The notes under the pieces: model-generated
Told to the model about the DNA's origin: nothing
The model's input: the letters and a program-made list of their open reading frames with translations, nothing else
The model's database searches: none
From: Rhodospirillaceae bacterium
GTDB taxonomy: Bacteria; Pseudomonadota; Alphaproteobacteria; Rhodospirillales; UBA2165
Direction: 5' to 3'
Assembly: GCA_002723345.1 (NCBI GenBank)
Contig: PBNV01000015.1
Location: 27,176-91,175 of the forward strand
Length of the DNA: 64,000 nucleotides
Position numbers and translations under genes: made by a program
In this document: positions 33,874-42,469 of the stretch, one piece after another
Numbering within the stretch: position 1 is the first letter of the stretch
Layout: the number at the start of each line of letters is the position of its first letter

Positions 33874-34920
33874 CTATCGCGCGGCCATCGCCTCTACAAC
33901 GCTTGTAAGCGTGACGCTCCCCAAGGGGTGACCTTTCTCCGTCACTACCCGAGCGCTGACATCAGGGTGGTTTGTCAGAAGGCGGGCCGCTTCGGCCAGT
34001 GGTGTCGTCGCAACAATGTCTGGGCCATCACACGTCTTTGTTTCGCCATTTGCAATTGTTCCCACCGAGACCACGCGACCACGGTTAACATCCTGGATGA
34101 AGGTGCGAATGTAATCGTTTTTGGGTGACGTCAAAATTTGCATCGGAGCCCCGTGCTGGATTAACTCACCGTCTTTCAAAATAGCGATATTGTCGCCGAG
34201 CCGGACCGCCTCATCCGGGTCATGTGTTACAAAGATTATGGTCTTGCCCAGTTCCGATTGCAATTCAAGCAAAAGATCCTGCATTTCCGTCCGAATGAGA
34301 GGGTCCAGTGCGCTAAATGGTTCATCCATCAAGAGGCACTCAGCCCCGGTAGCCAAGGCCCTCGCCAGGCCAACCCGCTGCTGCATGCCTCCAGAGAGCT
34401 GTGCGGGAAAAGAGTTCTCATAGCCACCAAGTCCTACCTTATGGACCCAGGTATTAGCCGTCTCCCTCTGGGCCGATGATGTCGCTTTTTGTGCGCTTAA
34501 CCCAAAAGCGACATTATCCTGAATAGTCCGGTGCGGCAGGAGCGCAAACCTCTGAAAGACCATTGAAATCTGGTGCTGCCGAAATTTTCGAAGTTCTTGT
34601 TTGTCGAGAGATAGCACATCTCTCCCTCTAATCAGAATGCGGCCTGCGGATGGTTCAATGAGCCGGTTGATATGCCGTAGAAGGGTAGATTTGCCAGATC
34701 CACTTAAACCCATAATGATTTGAACTTTGCCCGTTTCAATTTTCAGTGAGATATCGCGAAGCGCCAGCACATGTCCATGCTCGTTAAATATCTTATTTTT
34801 ATCCAGCCCCTGGTGAACGAATGGCAGGACGTCGCTTGGGGTCGGGCCAAATAATTTTGTGAGCCGTTGAAGGACGATGGCGCTCTGCATCTCTTCGATT
34901 TGTCCGTGCGTCTCATCCAT
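33874..34920 (-). CDS. Glycine betaine/proline-type ABC transporter ATP-binding protein
   Basis: This 348-residue ATPase (ProV/OpuAA type) energises the osmolyte importer. Walker A is GLSGSGKSTLL, the signature is LSGGMQQRVGLARAL, Walker B is CLLMDEPFSALDPLIR, and the H-loop is FVTHDPDEA. The C-terminal part (residues 265-345) is CBS-like, as in ProV. The open frame extends to 35193, into the permease gene, and this extension has no family resemblance. I use ATG 34920 (MDETHGQIEEM), 8 bp after the permease stop; a second ATG at 34890 is possible. It is the last gene of the proX-proW-proV-type operon. Confidence 0.9.
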   Translation of the reverse strand: MDETHGQIEEMQSAIVLQRLTKLFGPTPSDVLPFVHQGLDKNKIFNEHGHVLALRDISLKIETGKVQIIMGLSGSGKSTLLRHINRLIEPSAGRILIRGRDVLSLDKQELRKFRQHQISMVFQRFALLPHRTIQDNVAFGLSAQKATSSAQRETANTWVHKVGLGGYENSFPAQLSGGMQQRVGLARALATGAECLLMDEPFSALDPLIRTEMQDLLLELQSELGKTIIFVTHDPDEAVRLGDNIAILKDGELIQHGAPMQILTSPKNDYIRTFIQDVNRGRVVSVGTIANGETKTCDGPDIVATTPLAEAARLLTNHPDVSARVVTEKGHPLGSVTLTSVVEAMAAR

Positions 34921-34928
34921 GATCAAGC

Positions 34929-35804
34929 TTACCGATGCTGTTGAAGCCGTTTGCCATAACTTTGAGAAACACGGTCGAAAACGATGGCTAGGCCGACGAC
35001 GGCCAGCCCGTTGAAGAGGCCGAGGGCAAAATATTGATTGGTTACCGCTTGTAAAACGGGCTGGCCAAGACCTTTCACACCGATCATTGAGGCGATTACG
35101 ACCATGGACAACGCCATCATGATTGTTTGATTGATGCCAGCCATAATATTGGGCAGGGCAAGCGGTAATTGAACGCGGGCCAGCTTTTGCCATGTCCCGG
35201 CTCCAAATGCGTCGGCTGCCTCTATGACATCTTTATCGACCAAGCGGATGCCGAGATTGGTGAGGCGGATGACAGGCGGGATGGCATAAACAACGACAGC
35301 CAGCATTCCGGGAATCTTACCGAGCCCCAAAAGCATGACCACAGGAATGAGATAGACGAAAATGGGCATGGTCTGCATGACGTCCAAAACCGGCGTAATT
35401 ATAGCCTGGACCCGATCAGACCGAGACATCCAAATACCAGTTGGAATGCCGATCATTAGAGCGATTACTGTACATACCAGTATGATGGCTAGTGTCCGCA
35501 TGGTATTTTCCCACATGCCGAAATAGCCGATGAGCAAAAAAGCGATGAGCACGCCGGCGACCAGACGCAGATTGCGACTGGCGCCGTACGCGATCAGAAC
35601 CAGGACCATCAGGATAATCACCCACGGTGTCCGTAAAAGGATTTGCTCAAACCATATCAACAGGAGTAGTAGCGGGTCGAAGAAGCTCTCTATGGCGTCT
35701 CCAAACGCTCTGGAAAAGCTCAAATAGCCAGCATCTATCGACCTCGTCACACTCCGCAGTGCGTCCGGCGTCATAGCCGGAAAATTGAGCAACCACTCAG
35801 GCAT
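34929..35804 (-). CDS. Glycine betaine/proline-type ABC transporter permease
   Basis: This 291-residue permease (ProW/OpuAB type) has about six to seven transmembrane helices, the first near residues 40-80 (PLLLLLIWFEQILLRTPWVIILMVLVLIAYGA). The EAA motif is visible as DVIEAADAFGAGTWQKLARVQLPLALPNIMAGINQT. The N-terminal MPEWLLNFPAM start and length fit the family. It lies 49 bp after the substrate-binding gene and 8 bp before the ATPase gene on the minus strand. Substrate is probably glycine betaine, proline betaine or choline. Confidence 0.9.
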   Translation of the reverse strand: MPEWLLNFPAMTPDALRSVTRSIDAGYLSFSRAFGDAIESFFDPLLLLLIWFEQILLRTPWVIILMVLVLIAYGASRNLRLVAGVLIAFLLIGYFGMWENTMRTLAIILVCTVIALMIGIPTGIWMSRSDRVQAIITPVLDVMQTMPIFVYLIPVVMLLGLGKIPGMLAVVVYAIPPVIRLTNLGIRLVDKDVIEAADAFGAGTWQKLARVQLPLALPNIMAGINQTIMMALSMVVIASMIGVKGLGQPVLQAVTNQYFALGLFNGLAVVGLAIVFDRVSQSYGKRLQQHR

Positions 35805-35853
35805 GGCCTTTTCTCCTCACTTGAGTTTGGTTTTCTTCCTCTCAGAATTTGTC

Positions 35854-36882
35854 CTAAAAGGATGCTTTGACGCGTTTTTTCGCGTCCTCGCTAACCCAAG
35901 AGCCCCATACCGCCTCGTAGTTTTTCAGGAAATATTTAGCGGTTTCCTCTGCGGTTGCCTGTCGCTCATCTTTCCAAGCAAGTACTTTGTTTACCACACT
36001 GTTCGGCCAGGACATTGTTTCAACAAATTTCCACGCTCCAGGGTCGCCTTCAGCGAACTTTTTAGTCGCTAATTTTAGAACCACGGATTTTGGGTACATG
36101 TTTGGTTTGGGGTCAGCGCAGTCTTTGTCTGTGACACATTTCCATGTCGCGGCGTCATGCGTCATGCCTCCAAGCTTTACCATTGGGTATTTTCCCAAAA
36201 CAGCAGTTGGTGCCCAATAGTACGTAAAAATTGGCTGCTGCCGTTCATAAGCCTTCGCGATCGCAGCAGCTAGTCCTTCTCCTGAACCCGGATCAAACAT
36301 GCTGAAGCCCTTGGCCTTCAGTCCATAAGCTTTGTAAAGATTGCCGTTAACAATCTGGCAGGCCCATCCCGACGGGCACGTATAGAACCGGCCCTTGCCC
36401 GGTTCTTCTTTGTCAGGAAAGAGGTCTTTTTTGGCGAGAACAGCTTGAAGCGTTGTCAGTTGTGGGTTGTTCTTGACCACGTATTCGGGCACCCACCACC
36501 CTTCTTCACCACCATCACTCAATATTTCTCCTGCTTTCTGTAAGCGGCCCTCTTTTACAGCCTTATTCACAACGTCTTTGGCAGAATTTATCCAGATTTC
36601 TGGAGCTAAGTCGGGCTCTGATTTCTCTGTCATAGACGTTACTGTTGGAACAGTGTCCCCTGGCACGAGACTTGCGTTGCAACCATATCCGGCAGAGAGG
36701 ATAACTTTCTGCACATGCGCTGCTACCGCGGCCGAGCCCCAGGTCATTTCAGCAATAGTAACGTCACCACAGGCAGATGCCTGTTTGGTTTGTTGTGTTT
36801 TATCTCCAGATCCAAACTCAACGACCAGGGAAATGACTACAATTATTCCTAATAAAAGGGTTATTAAACTCGATTTGTTCAT
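35854..36882 (-). CDS. Glycine betaine/proline-type ABC transporter substrate-binding protein
   Basis: This 342-residue OpuAC/ProX-type binding protein begins with a hydrophobic signal or anchor (SLITLLLGIIVVISLVV) and lacks a lipobox cysteine at the usual place, so it is probably secreted or membrane-tethered. Aromatic residues that could form the betaine cage occur in TWGSA, WINSAKD, EEGWWVPEYV and TYYWAPTAVLGKYP. Four cysteines in the mature part may pair as disulfides. It is the first gene of the minus-strand importer operon and the promoter must lie in the 429-bp upstream gap. Confidence 0.87.
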   Translation of the reverse strand: MNKSSLITLLLGIIVVISLVVEFGSGDKTQQTKQASACGDVTIAEMTWGSAAVAAHVQKVILSAGYGCNASLVPGDTVPTVTSMTEKSEPDLAPEIWINSAKDVVNKAVKEGRLQKAGEILSDGGEEGWWVPEYVVKNNPQLTTLQAVLAKKDLFPDKEEPGKGRFYTCPSGWACQIVNGNLYKAYGLKAKGFSMFDPGSGEGLAAAIAKAYERQQPIFTYYWAPTAVLGKYPMVKLGGMTHDAATWKCVTDKDCADPKPNMYPKSVVLKLATKKFAEGDPGAWKFVETMSWPNSVVNKVLAWKDERQATAEETAKYFLKNYEAVWGSWVSEDAKKRVKASF

Positions 36883-37311
36883 GAAAAATTTTCCCAGGTA
36901 TTCACCTCGGACTCCTATATAAATAAGTCATGTGGGCAGCATGGAAACAGTCCACATCAATTTTGCCCCACAGGTTAGAGCCCCTTGCGGCCCGTTAATA
37001 TTGAGGTTTTGGCAATCATGGCGGCCCAGTAGGTTAAGTTGGGTTTAACCAACTACTGGCCCACATGGCGCGTTTTGATTTTGTTATTCCCCATCCCACT
37101 GCATTTTTACCTGCGCGTGATAGCGAGGTTTATCCCCGACGCACCCACTGCCGGGATGGCTAATGTTCATACTCAACTAGCACAAAAAACCTGTGCGCCA
37201 CCCACGAAGAGCTCTAAGAGTGTAGCTATTTGGTTGATTGGGTCAACATTGCTGGCAGGACTTACCCGAGATTTCGGAAGTTTTCTGAAAAATTTATCGA
37301 TCTTGCAACGA
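36883..37311. other. Non-coding gap with a long hairpin (37026-37059)
   Basis: This gap holds the upstream region of the betaine importer (minus) and the downstream side of the PaaK-like operon (minus). At 37026-37059, CCAGTAG pairs with CTACTGG and GTTAA pairs with TTAAC inside, giving a 12-bp stem with one 3-base bulge. It could be a transcription terminator of the upstream operon or a small palindromic repeat element. No run of T follows on the transcribed strand. Confidence 0.4.
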
Positions 37312-38592
37312 TTAAACCCGCCTGTCGACGAAGCGTGGCGCTTTGACACTATTTTCAAACTCTTTAGCGAGGGTCCCTCGCGCCAATACCTCGACTGCAG
37401 GAGAAACCTCAAACTTGTTTTTTATCCCCTCTGTTATCTGCGCCGTTAGGGCTTCTGGATTGCCGGAGTGGAGCACCTCAATAGAAATTCTGAGGGTCTC
37501 TATATCGCGGTTCGTAATCAGCTCTGATTTAAAATCTACCAAATCAGGAAAATCAAAAAGAAAATCCTCAAGTTCTTGATGATTGATATTCACTCCTCGA
37601 ACCTTGAAGAAGCCAACTGTCCTGTGTGCATGCCGAATGATCGGAAAAACCGAGAGGGGGCCATCCGTTGCACCTCGTTCTTCATAAACAACAATGTCGC
37701 CAGAGCTCCAACGGATAAATGGTGTAGCATTGTTGGTGAACAGCGGTGTGACAACAAGACCGCCTTCCTCTCCCTCTGCGACCGGTTCGCCCGTTTCTAT
37801 GTCAATCACCTCAATATCAAACAAATCGGTCCAGATATGGAAGCCGTCGTGAGCCTCGCTCTCACCGCCCATCATGCCTGCTTCTGTCATACCGAACCCG
37901 TCCCAAAGTTCAGCCCCCCACATGCGTTTGATTTTCTCGCGCTTCGAGTCAGAGACCGCTTCCGCTGAACACAGGATCGTGTTAACTGAGCCCCCGGCCA
38001 AGTCGATACCCGAGTCCTCTGCTAAATTAGCTAGATGAATGCCGTAACTAGACATGCCCATCCAAACCGTTGGCTGAAGACGGTCGAGTAGGTCGATCTG
38101 CAAGGCCGAGGGGGTCCCGGCGCCGGCCCAATTTACCCCAATTTTAAATTCCTGACAGGCTCGTGCATAGGCGTGGCCTACCGGATGAATGCCTAGAGGA
38201 AATGAGAGGTGGGCGGTATCCTTATCGCCCAATCCCGGCGCGATCAAGTTACGGGCAAATGACAAAATACAGTATGGCAGATCTTCAAATGTCCGAGGAT
38301 AGAATAGCGGAGCTCCAGTGGAGCCACCGGAGCGCCATAGTTCGGCGACTTGATCCATGGGGGCGTGACAAAACTCCGAGAAAAACTTTTCCGGCGGAAT
38401 AGCCCGCAGCTCATCTTTCGTCAGTAGTGGTATTTTTCTCCATTCATCCGGGTCGTCAAGTTTGTCCTCGTCCACTAGGTCGAGACGTCCTTTGTGAAAT
38501 GGCGCCCGGCGTGCTTTTTGGAGGGCTATTTTTTTTCGTGCGCTCTGGATTTTCGCGATCTCGTCGCGGGACGTGGGGAGGGGCAGTGGCAT
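37312..38592 (-). CDS. PaaK-like AMP-forming CoA ligase
   Basis: This 426-residue protein belongs to the phenylacetate-CoA ligase family. The phosphate-binding loop reads LWRSGGSTGAPLFYPR, the adenine-binding and catalytic motifs are WDGFGMTEAGMMGGES and TPFIRWSSGDIVVYEE, and the C-terminal domain begins with FFKVRGVNINHQELEDFL. The catalytic lysine of the C-terminal domain is not clearly at the usual place. It is the last gene of a tight minus-strand operon after two QueG-like iron-sulfur genes (3 bp and 2 bp gaps). It presumably activates an aromatic or other carboxylic acid; the specific substrate is unknown. Confidence 0.8.
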   Translation of the reverse strand: MPLPLPTSRDEIAKIQSARKKIALQKARRAPFHKGRLDLVDEDKLDDPDEWRKIPLLTKDELRAIPPEKFFSEFCHAPMDQVAELWRSGGSTGAPLFYPRTFEDLPYCILSFARNLIAPGLGDKDTAHLSFPLGIHPVGHAYARACQEFKIGVNWAGAGTPSALQIDLLDRLQPTVWMGMSSYGIHLANLAEDSGIDLAGGSVNTILCSAEAVSDSKREKIKRMWGAELWDGFGMTEAGMMGGESEAHDGFHIWTDLFDIEVIDIETGEPVAEGEEGGLVVTPLFTNNATPFIRWSSGDIVVYEERGATDGPLSVFPIIRHAHRTVGFFKVRGVNINHQELEDFLFDFPDLVDFKSELITNRDIETLRISIEVLHSGNPEALTAQITEGIKNKFEVSPAVEVLARGTLAKEFENSVKAPRFVDRRV

Positions 38593-38595
38593 GGG

Positions 38596-39573
38596 TTATC
38601 TCTTTATCTGGCCAATCCATCTTTGTTGGTTCTGATGATTTCCGCCGGTCAAATTTTTCAACATGTCGGTCAGGCGGACTTGCTTTGCTGGCGTGTCCTC
38701 AGGTAGTTCGTCTAACGCGTCCTTAAGCAGGCTCTCGTAGTCTTCGCCGACGGGGCAGACGTCCTGACACCGCCGGCATCCTGTTACGGCGCCAGCACCC
38801 CGAAGGATGCTCTGCCATAGATTAAAGCTGTCCTCGGAGCGGATCATCTTTTTCTGTGTCTCCGCATCTGTGGCATCAATGACATTGCCTAGAAACTCGG
38901 TCAGGTGATTAAAACCGTGCGGATTACGGTATTCATCACAACCGGGCCAGTCTCGGTCCCATTGCCCTACGACGTCACCGGGACAGGCGCTGAGACAGCG
39001 ACCGCACTCTGGGCCGTGGCAAAGGGCGGCATCCCGCCGCCCATCCGGCTCAAGCGGCGCGGACGTGAGAACGGCGCTCAGCATGACGCGCGGCCCAAAT
39101 TCTGGTGTCAGAAGTTGAAGATTGAGGCCCAGGGTGCCGAGGCCAGCCTCAACCGCCGCGTGGTCCAAAGATAGGAGCGGAGACAGATGCTTTTCTGGAT
39201 TGCCGTCATAGCGCCACGGGTCCACGTGAGTCGGGGGGACAATGAGCGCTGGATACCCACGTGTCTCCAGCCACAGAACCAATTCCAGCGCCGTTTCCTC
39301 AAGGGCTGTTATCGCGAGTTCATCATTATAATATTTATGCCGTTCATCCCATTTTGCGATCCGGCTTGAGCCAAGATTAATGCGCCGGGCCAGAACAATT
39401 ACCCGATCGGCATCATAGTCGGTGATGTCAGAGGGCCTTCGGGGGTCTTCAGGATATGGCGGGTTCTCATTCATCACTTGGCCATCGGCGATGCCTGCCA
39501 GATCGGCACCAAATTCCTTTGCTTTCGTTTTAACTTGTTTAGATGTAATGGCAGATTGGAATGCAACGACCAT
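38596..39573 (-). CDS. QueG-like double-[4Fe-4S] protein, copy A
   Basis: This 325-residue protein resembles epoxyqueuosine reductase QueG and the iron-sulfur part of reductive dehalogenases. The first cluster motif is CHGPECGRCLSACP, the second is CRRCQDVCPVGEDY, and an extra cysteine lies in WPGCDEYRNPHGF between them. The N-terminal part (AKEFGADLAGIADGQVM; RVIVLARR; PLLSLDHAAVEAGLGTLGLN) corresponds to the DUF1730-type domain that holds cobalamin in QueG. A paralogue of the same architecture lies 2 bp upstream, and a PaaK-like ligase 3 bp downstream. Since QueG normally stands alone, this tandem pair with a ligase suggests a reductive catabolic role rather than tRNA modification. Confidence 0.8.
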   Translation of the reverse strand: MVVAFQSAITSKQVKTKAKEFGADLAGIADGQVMNENPPYPEDPRRPSDITDYDADRVIVLARRINLGSSRIAKWDERHKYYNDELAITALEETALELVLWLETRGYPALIVPPTHVDPWRYDGNPEKHLSPLLSLDHAAVEAGLGTLGLNLQLLTPEFGPRVMLSAVLTSAPLEPDGRRDAALCHGPECGRCLSACPGDVVGQWDRDWPGCDEYRNPHGFNHLTEFLGNVIDATDAETQKKMIRSEDSFNLWQSILRGAGAVTGCRRCQDVCPVGEDYESLLKDALDELPEDTPAKQVRLTDMLKNLTGGNHQNQQRWIGQIKR

Positions 39574-39575
39574 AG

Positions 39576-40586
39576 CTAGGCATCCTCTTCCGAGTGTTCT
39601 TTTTGCGCTTTTTTAAAGTCCTGTAACTGACGGGCAACAATACCTTGATAACCCTCGGGTCCGACCCAACGAATGTTCCAATCATTCAGACCGTCAATTT
39701 CATCACCATTTTTACGGGCTTCTTTGAAGCTTTTCTGCTTGGATACCTTTTCCGGTGTTTTTTCCGGGATAACCTTTTGAGGCTCTGCCAAATAAGCATG
39801 ATAATCATTGCCTACTGGACAGACTGCTAGGCAACGGGGACAATCACCGAAGGAGCCAACCACTCGAAGGAGCCCTTGCCAAAAGCCGAACAGGTCCCGA
39901 GCCTTGATCATTTCTTTTTTTTCTTTGTTAGAAGCGCCAATATATTTCCTAAAAAAATCGGTCGCTGTCATATAGCCGAACTCTTGGGCTTCGACAGCGC
40001 AATTCCGTTTGTCGATACCGAAATGCAAGACGGCATCCGTTGGACAGGAATGCAGACAACGGGCACAGGACTCGCCAATACAGACCTGCTCCGTCATAGG
40101 CGTGTCCGCCTCCAACTCGATTTCCGTCAGAATGCCGGTCAGATATAGCCTGGGCCCAAACTCAGGCGAGAGGATGTTCACTTCAAGCCCAAACGTCCCG
40201 AGGCCCGCTTCTATTCCCAGGTGTCGGGTGCTGAGCCTTCCGTAGCTCGCTGTTTTAAGATTCCAGTCAGTTTCCTGCGCAGCTGTAACAAAGCTTGGAT
40301 GTCCCTCTCGCTCGAGATGATCGGCAATTTTATAGGCGATCCTGTCCATTCGCCGAAGGACCAGCATATCCAGATACTGCACTGCGATATTGTGTTTTGC
40401 ACGGAACCCGGCCACCGGTATATGGCACGCAATCACGATCACACTTTTTACGTAAGGTGAAATATTTTCAGGGGTTTGCGGATAGCGCGGGTCCGGAGGG
40501 AATGCATTGAGGGTTTTAGCTGACGCGATACCCACAAGATCCGCACCCAAATCTCTCGCCAGTTGTTTTATATCGTTGGCGTTCAT
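39576..40586 (-). CDS. QueG-like double-[4Fe-4S] protein, copy B
   Basis: This 336-residue paralogue of the next gene keeps both cluster motifs: CIGESCARCLHSCPTDAV and CPRCLAVCPVGNDY, with an extra cysteine in KRNCAVEAQEFGY. The N-terminal domain (KQLARDLGADLVGIASAKTL; SVIVIACHIP; TRHLGIEAGLGTFGLEVNILSPEFGPR) is of the same DUF1730-like type. The C-terminal 70 residues are charged and low in complexity (EKTPEKVSKQKSFKEARKNGDE). It is the first gene of the operon. The two copies are clearly related along their whole length but have diverged, so they may act as partner subunits. Confidence 0.8.
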   Translation of the reverse strand: MNANDIKQLARDLGADLVGIASAKTLNAFPPDPRYPQTPENISPYVKSVIVIACHIPVAGFRAKHNIAVQYLDMLVLRRMDRIAYKIADHLEREGHPSFVTAAQETDWNLKTASYGRLSTRHLGIEAGLGTFGLEVNILSPEFGPRLYLTGILTEIELEADTPMTEQVCIGESCARCLHSCPTDAVLHFGIDKRNCAVEAQEFGYMTATDFFRKYIGASNKEKKEMIKARDLFGFWQGLLRVVGSFGDCPRCLAVCPVGNDYHAYLAEPQKVIPEKTPEKVSKQKSFKEARKNGDEIDGLNDWNIRWVGPEGYQGIVARQLQDFKKAQKEHSEEDA

Positions 40587-40712
40587 GTCGCTTGTGTGCC
40601 TCGCAACTTCTCATTGATAGAGGAGCTCAGGAAAAAAACAACAACAATCACGTCTGTGCAAGAAAAACTCACACTTTAGTCAACATCTAAGTCATCGATA
40701 GACTGGAGTAAT

Positions 40713-40738
40713 CGGCCGCCTTTATAAAAAGGCGACCG
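40713..40738 (-). terminator. Strong hairpin downstream of the cold-shock gene
   Basis: An 11-bp stem with one wobble (CGGCCGCCTTT paired with AAAGGCGACCG on the plus strand) encloses a 4-base loop, 9 bp after the stop of the cold-shock gene. No U-run follows on the transcribed strand, so efficiency is uncertain; the position strongly suggests a terminator or 3'-end stabiliser. Confidence 0.6.
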
Positions 40739-40746
40739 AAATACAG

Positions 40747-40956
40747 CTATTCGACGACTTGAAGCTCTTCAGCAGAGACCTTGCCATTCTGGCCTTCCTG
40801 CAACTCATAGGACACTTTTTGTCCTTCGTCTAAGGATGCAAGGCCCGCCTTCTGAACAGCTGAAATATGGACGAAGGCATCCTTACCGCCATCCTCAGGT
40901 TCAATGAACCCGTAGCCTTTAGTTGGATTGAACCATTTAACTGTACCTGTTGCCAT
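40747..40956 (-). CDS. Cold-shock domain protein (CspA family)
   Basis: This 69-residue single-stranded nucleic acid chaperone has the standard pair of RNA-binding motifs: [11 protein letters not shown] (RNP1) and DAFVHISAV (RNP2), starting with [12 protein letters not shown]. The frame is open to 40989, but ATG 40956 has AAGGA seven bases upstream and matches the family N-terminus. A leader of about 100 nt or more may lie upstream, as is usual for csp mRNAs. It is transcribed alone on the minus strand, with a strong hairpin after its stop. Confidence 0.95.
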   Translation of the reverse strand: MATGTVKWFNPTKGYGFIEPEDGGKDAFVHISAVQKAGLASLDEGQKVSYELQEGQNGKVSAEELQVVE

Positions 40957-41163
40957 AATGTATTCCTTTGGCCTGTTTTGGTGCTGCACCGGGGTTTTCC
41001 CAGCACAAGTGAAAAACGTTCACATAGTCTTAAAGTAACGATACTGACCGTGTGAACGGACCAAAGTATCCTCGTGACTGCGAGACGCAACATCTGTGTA
41101 AATTATTCCCGGATGAAGTCAAGCTTTAGAAATCGGCAGACCCTTGCTTTGAAATACTTGATT

Positions 41164-42393
41164 TTACTGTACCACATGCTTCAACATGGCATTTGGCACA
41201 TAGTTCGTCCTGCCCGCAACTTTCATATCTTTATCGTCGCTATTCAACATAATGTCTCTTATCTTAATAAATAGCCAGCCGGCAAGGGTTTCACCGTAGA
41301 ACCAGTCGCCCAATTCGACGTCTGACTTGATGCCCGGTTTGGCCATAGCTGCCTGATAGTAATAGTGCCGGAGATCATCGGCCGCGAGTTTGAGGCTGCG
41401 GATAAGGTTCTCTCCCTCGACGATGCTGGCAACCGATTGGTCCTCAACAAAGGCCATTAGAAAGTCTACTATTCCCTCCTTGGAGAGTGTGGTCAGGCCA
41501 TCCAGCCGGCGGCCTTTCATGGTCTTTAGGGTCTCGTCATACCAGGGCGCGAGGAGAGCGACTTCCTGTTTCAGTCCGAGTATAATCTTTGCCATATCGG
41601 ACAAGTCCGGGTTTGGGCCATTCAGGGTAACCGGGCAGGTCCAGCCCGTAATGTCCTCGGCGATACCGGTGTCTGGGGGGGTATCCGGAAAGTCCTCTAG
41701 GATCGGGCCATCTGTTCGTTCCAGCATTTTCAGCGCGTCAAGCAGCACTCGACGCTGAAAATTTGGTTCATTGGCTGCCCCGAAAGGCCGGCCTAACTCA
41801 AAAGGCACAAAAAGGCCGCGCGGAGGCTTCATGACTTCCGTATGGCGGCGGATTAAGCTGATCACCACGGTCGGAATGCCCGCGCCTTCAATGTAATGTG
41901 CAAGCCCGCCCACGGCGCGCGTGCACTGAGGTCAAACACCCGCGAGGACGACCCCATTTACCCCATCATTCTGAAGGGTTTTAGCCAGATCCTCGGCGAC
42001 TGCCGCAAGCGCCGCAGGCGGTGTGGCACCCATGAAGGAGTAGTGGTATTCCGAGAGCTCGCCGATTTGCCCTTCTGTTGATAGCTCTTTGAGGCGCTCT
42101 ACGGGGAGAACCAGGTTCACATCCTGATAAAACCCCGTGCGGTCGAAATTCGTTGAGACATGGCTCATGATTAGCTCGTCCATGTCTATTTCGTTTGGGA
42201 TAATCCGGTATTCGCCAACCCCCGGTGTAAAATGCTTATCCTCGCGACGGTGCAGACCGGCTGTGGTGACAATTGCAATTTTACGGTCGGACAGTGGAGG
42301 TCCCCCAACGCATCGCGTTTCCTCATAGTCAGGAAGTTCCTGATTTACGATCATGTTCCGGGGACCTTCGGGCATTTCATCCAAATAAACCAT
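41164..42393 (-). CDS. PrdB/GrdB-like selenoprotein (in-frame TGA = Sec154)
   Basis: This gene is open from ATG 42393 to 41164 in one frame except for a TGA at 41932-41934. Read through it, the product is 409 residues with selenocysteine at position 154 in the motif V-U-P-Q-C-T-R-A-V-G-G. This fits the selenoprotein B family of glycine, sarcosine, betaine and proline reductases (PrdB has its Sec at about residue 152). The flanking segments DGVNGVVLAGV and YIEGAGIPTVVISLIRRHTEV are contiguous family sequence, so the TGA lies in a conserved site and not at a domain end. A hairpin at 41898-41926 places a GTG loop 18 nt after the TGA. The C-terminal 150 residues have no recognised domain. It follows a CMD-like selenoprotein gene by 76 bp. 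A nonsense-split pseudogene is the alternative, but the coincidence with the redox site and the neighbours argues against it. Confidence 0.8.
41898..41926 (-). promoter_or_regulatory. SECIS-like hairpin of the PrdB-like gene
   Basis: Starting five bases after the TGA, GTGCA pairs with TGCAC. Two further short helices (2 bp and 4 bp) follow across single mismatches and close a GTG apical loop 18 nt from the TGA. A small loop beginning G-U at this distance fits the bacterial SECIS model, although the stem is less perfect than in the two CMD genes. Confidence 0.6.
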
Positions 42394-42469
42394 TTTATTT
42401 TCTCATCATTAAGACGGGGTGTTTGACTATGCGGAGTAGGGCCGCCCGATACAATCGCGATGTAACGCC

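Noticed and set aside
34921..35193. N-terminal extension of the ProV-like ATPase
   Set aside because: It overlaps the permease gene in another frame and has no family match; ATG 34920 is a better start.
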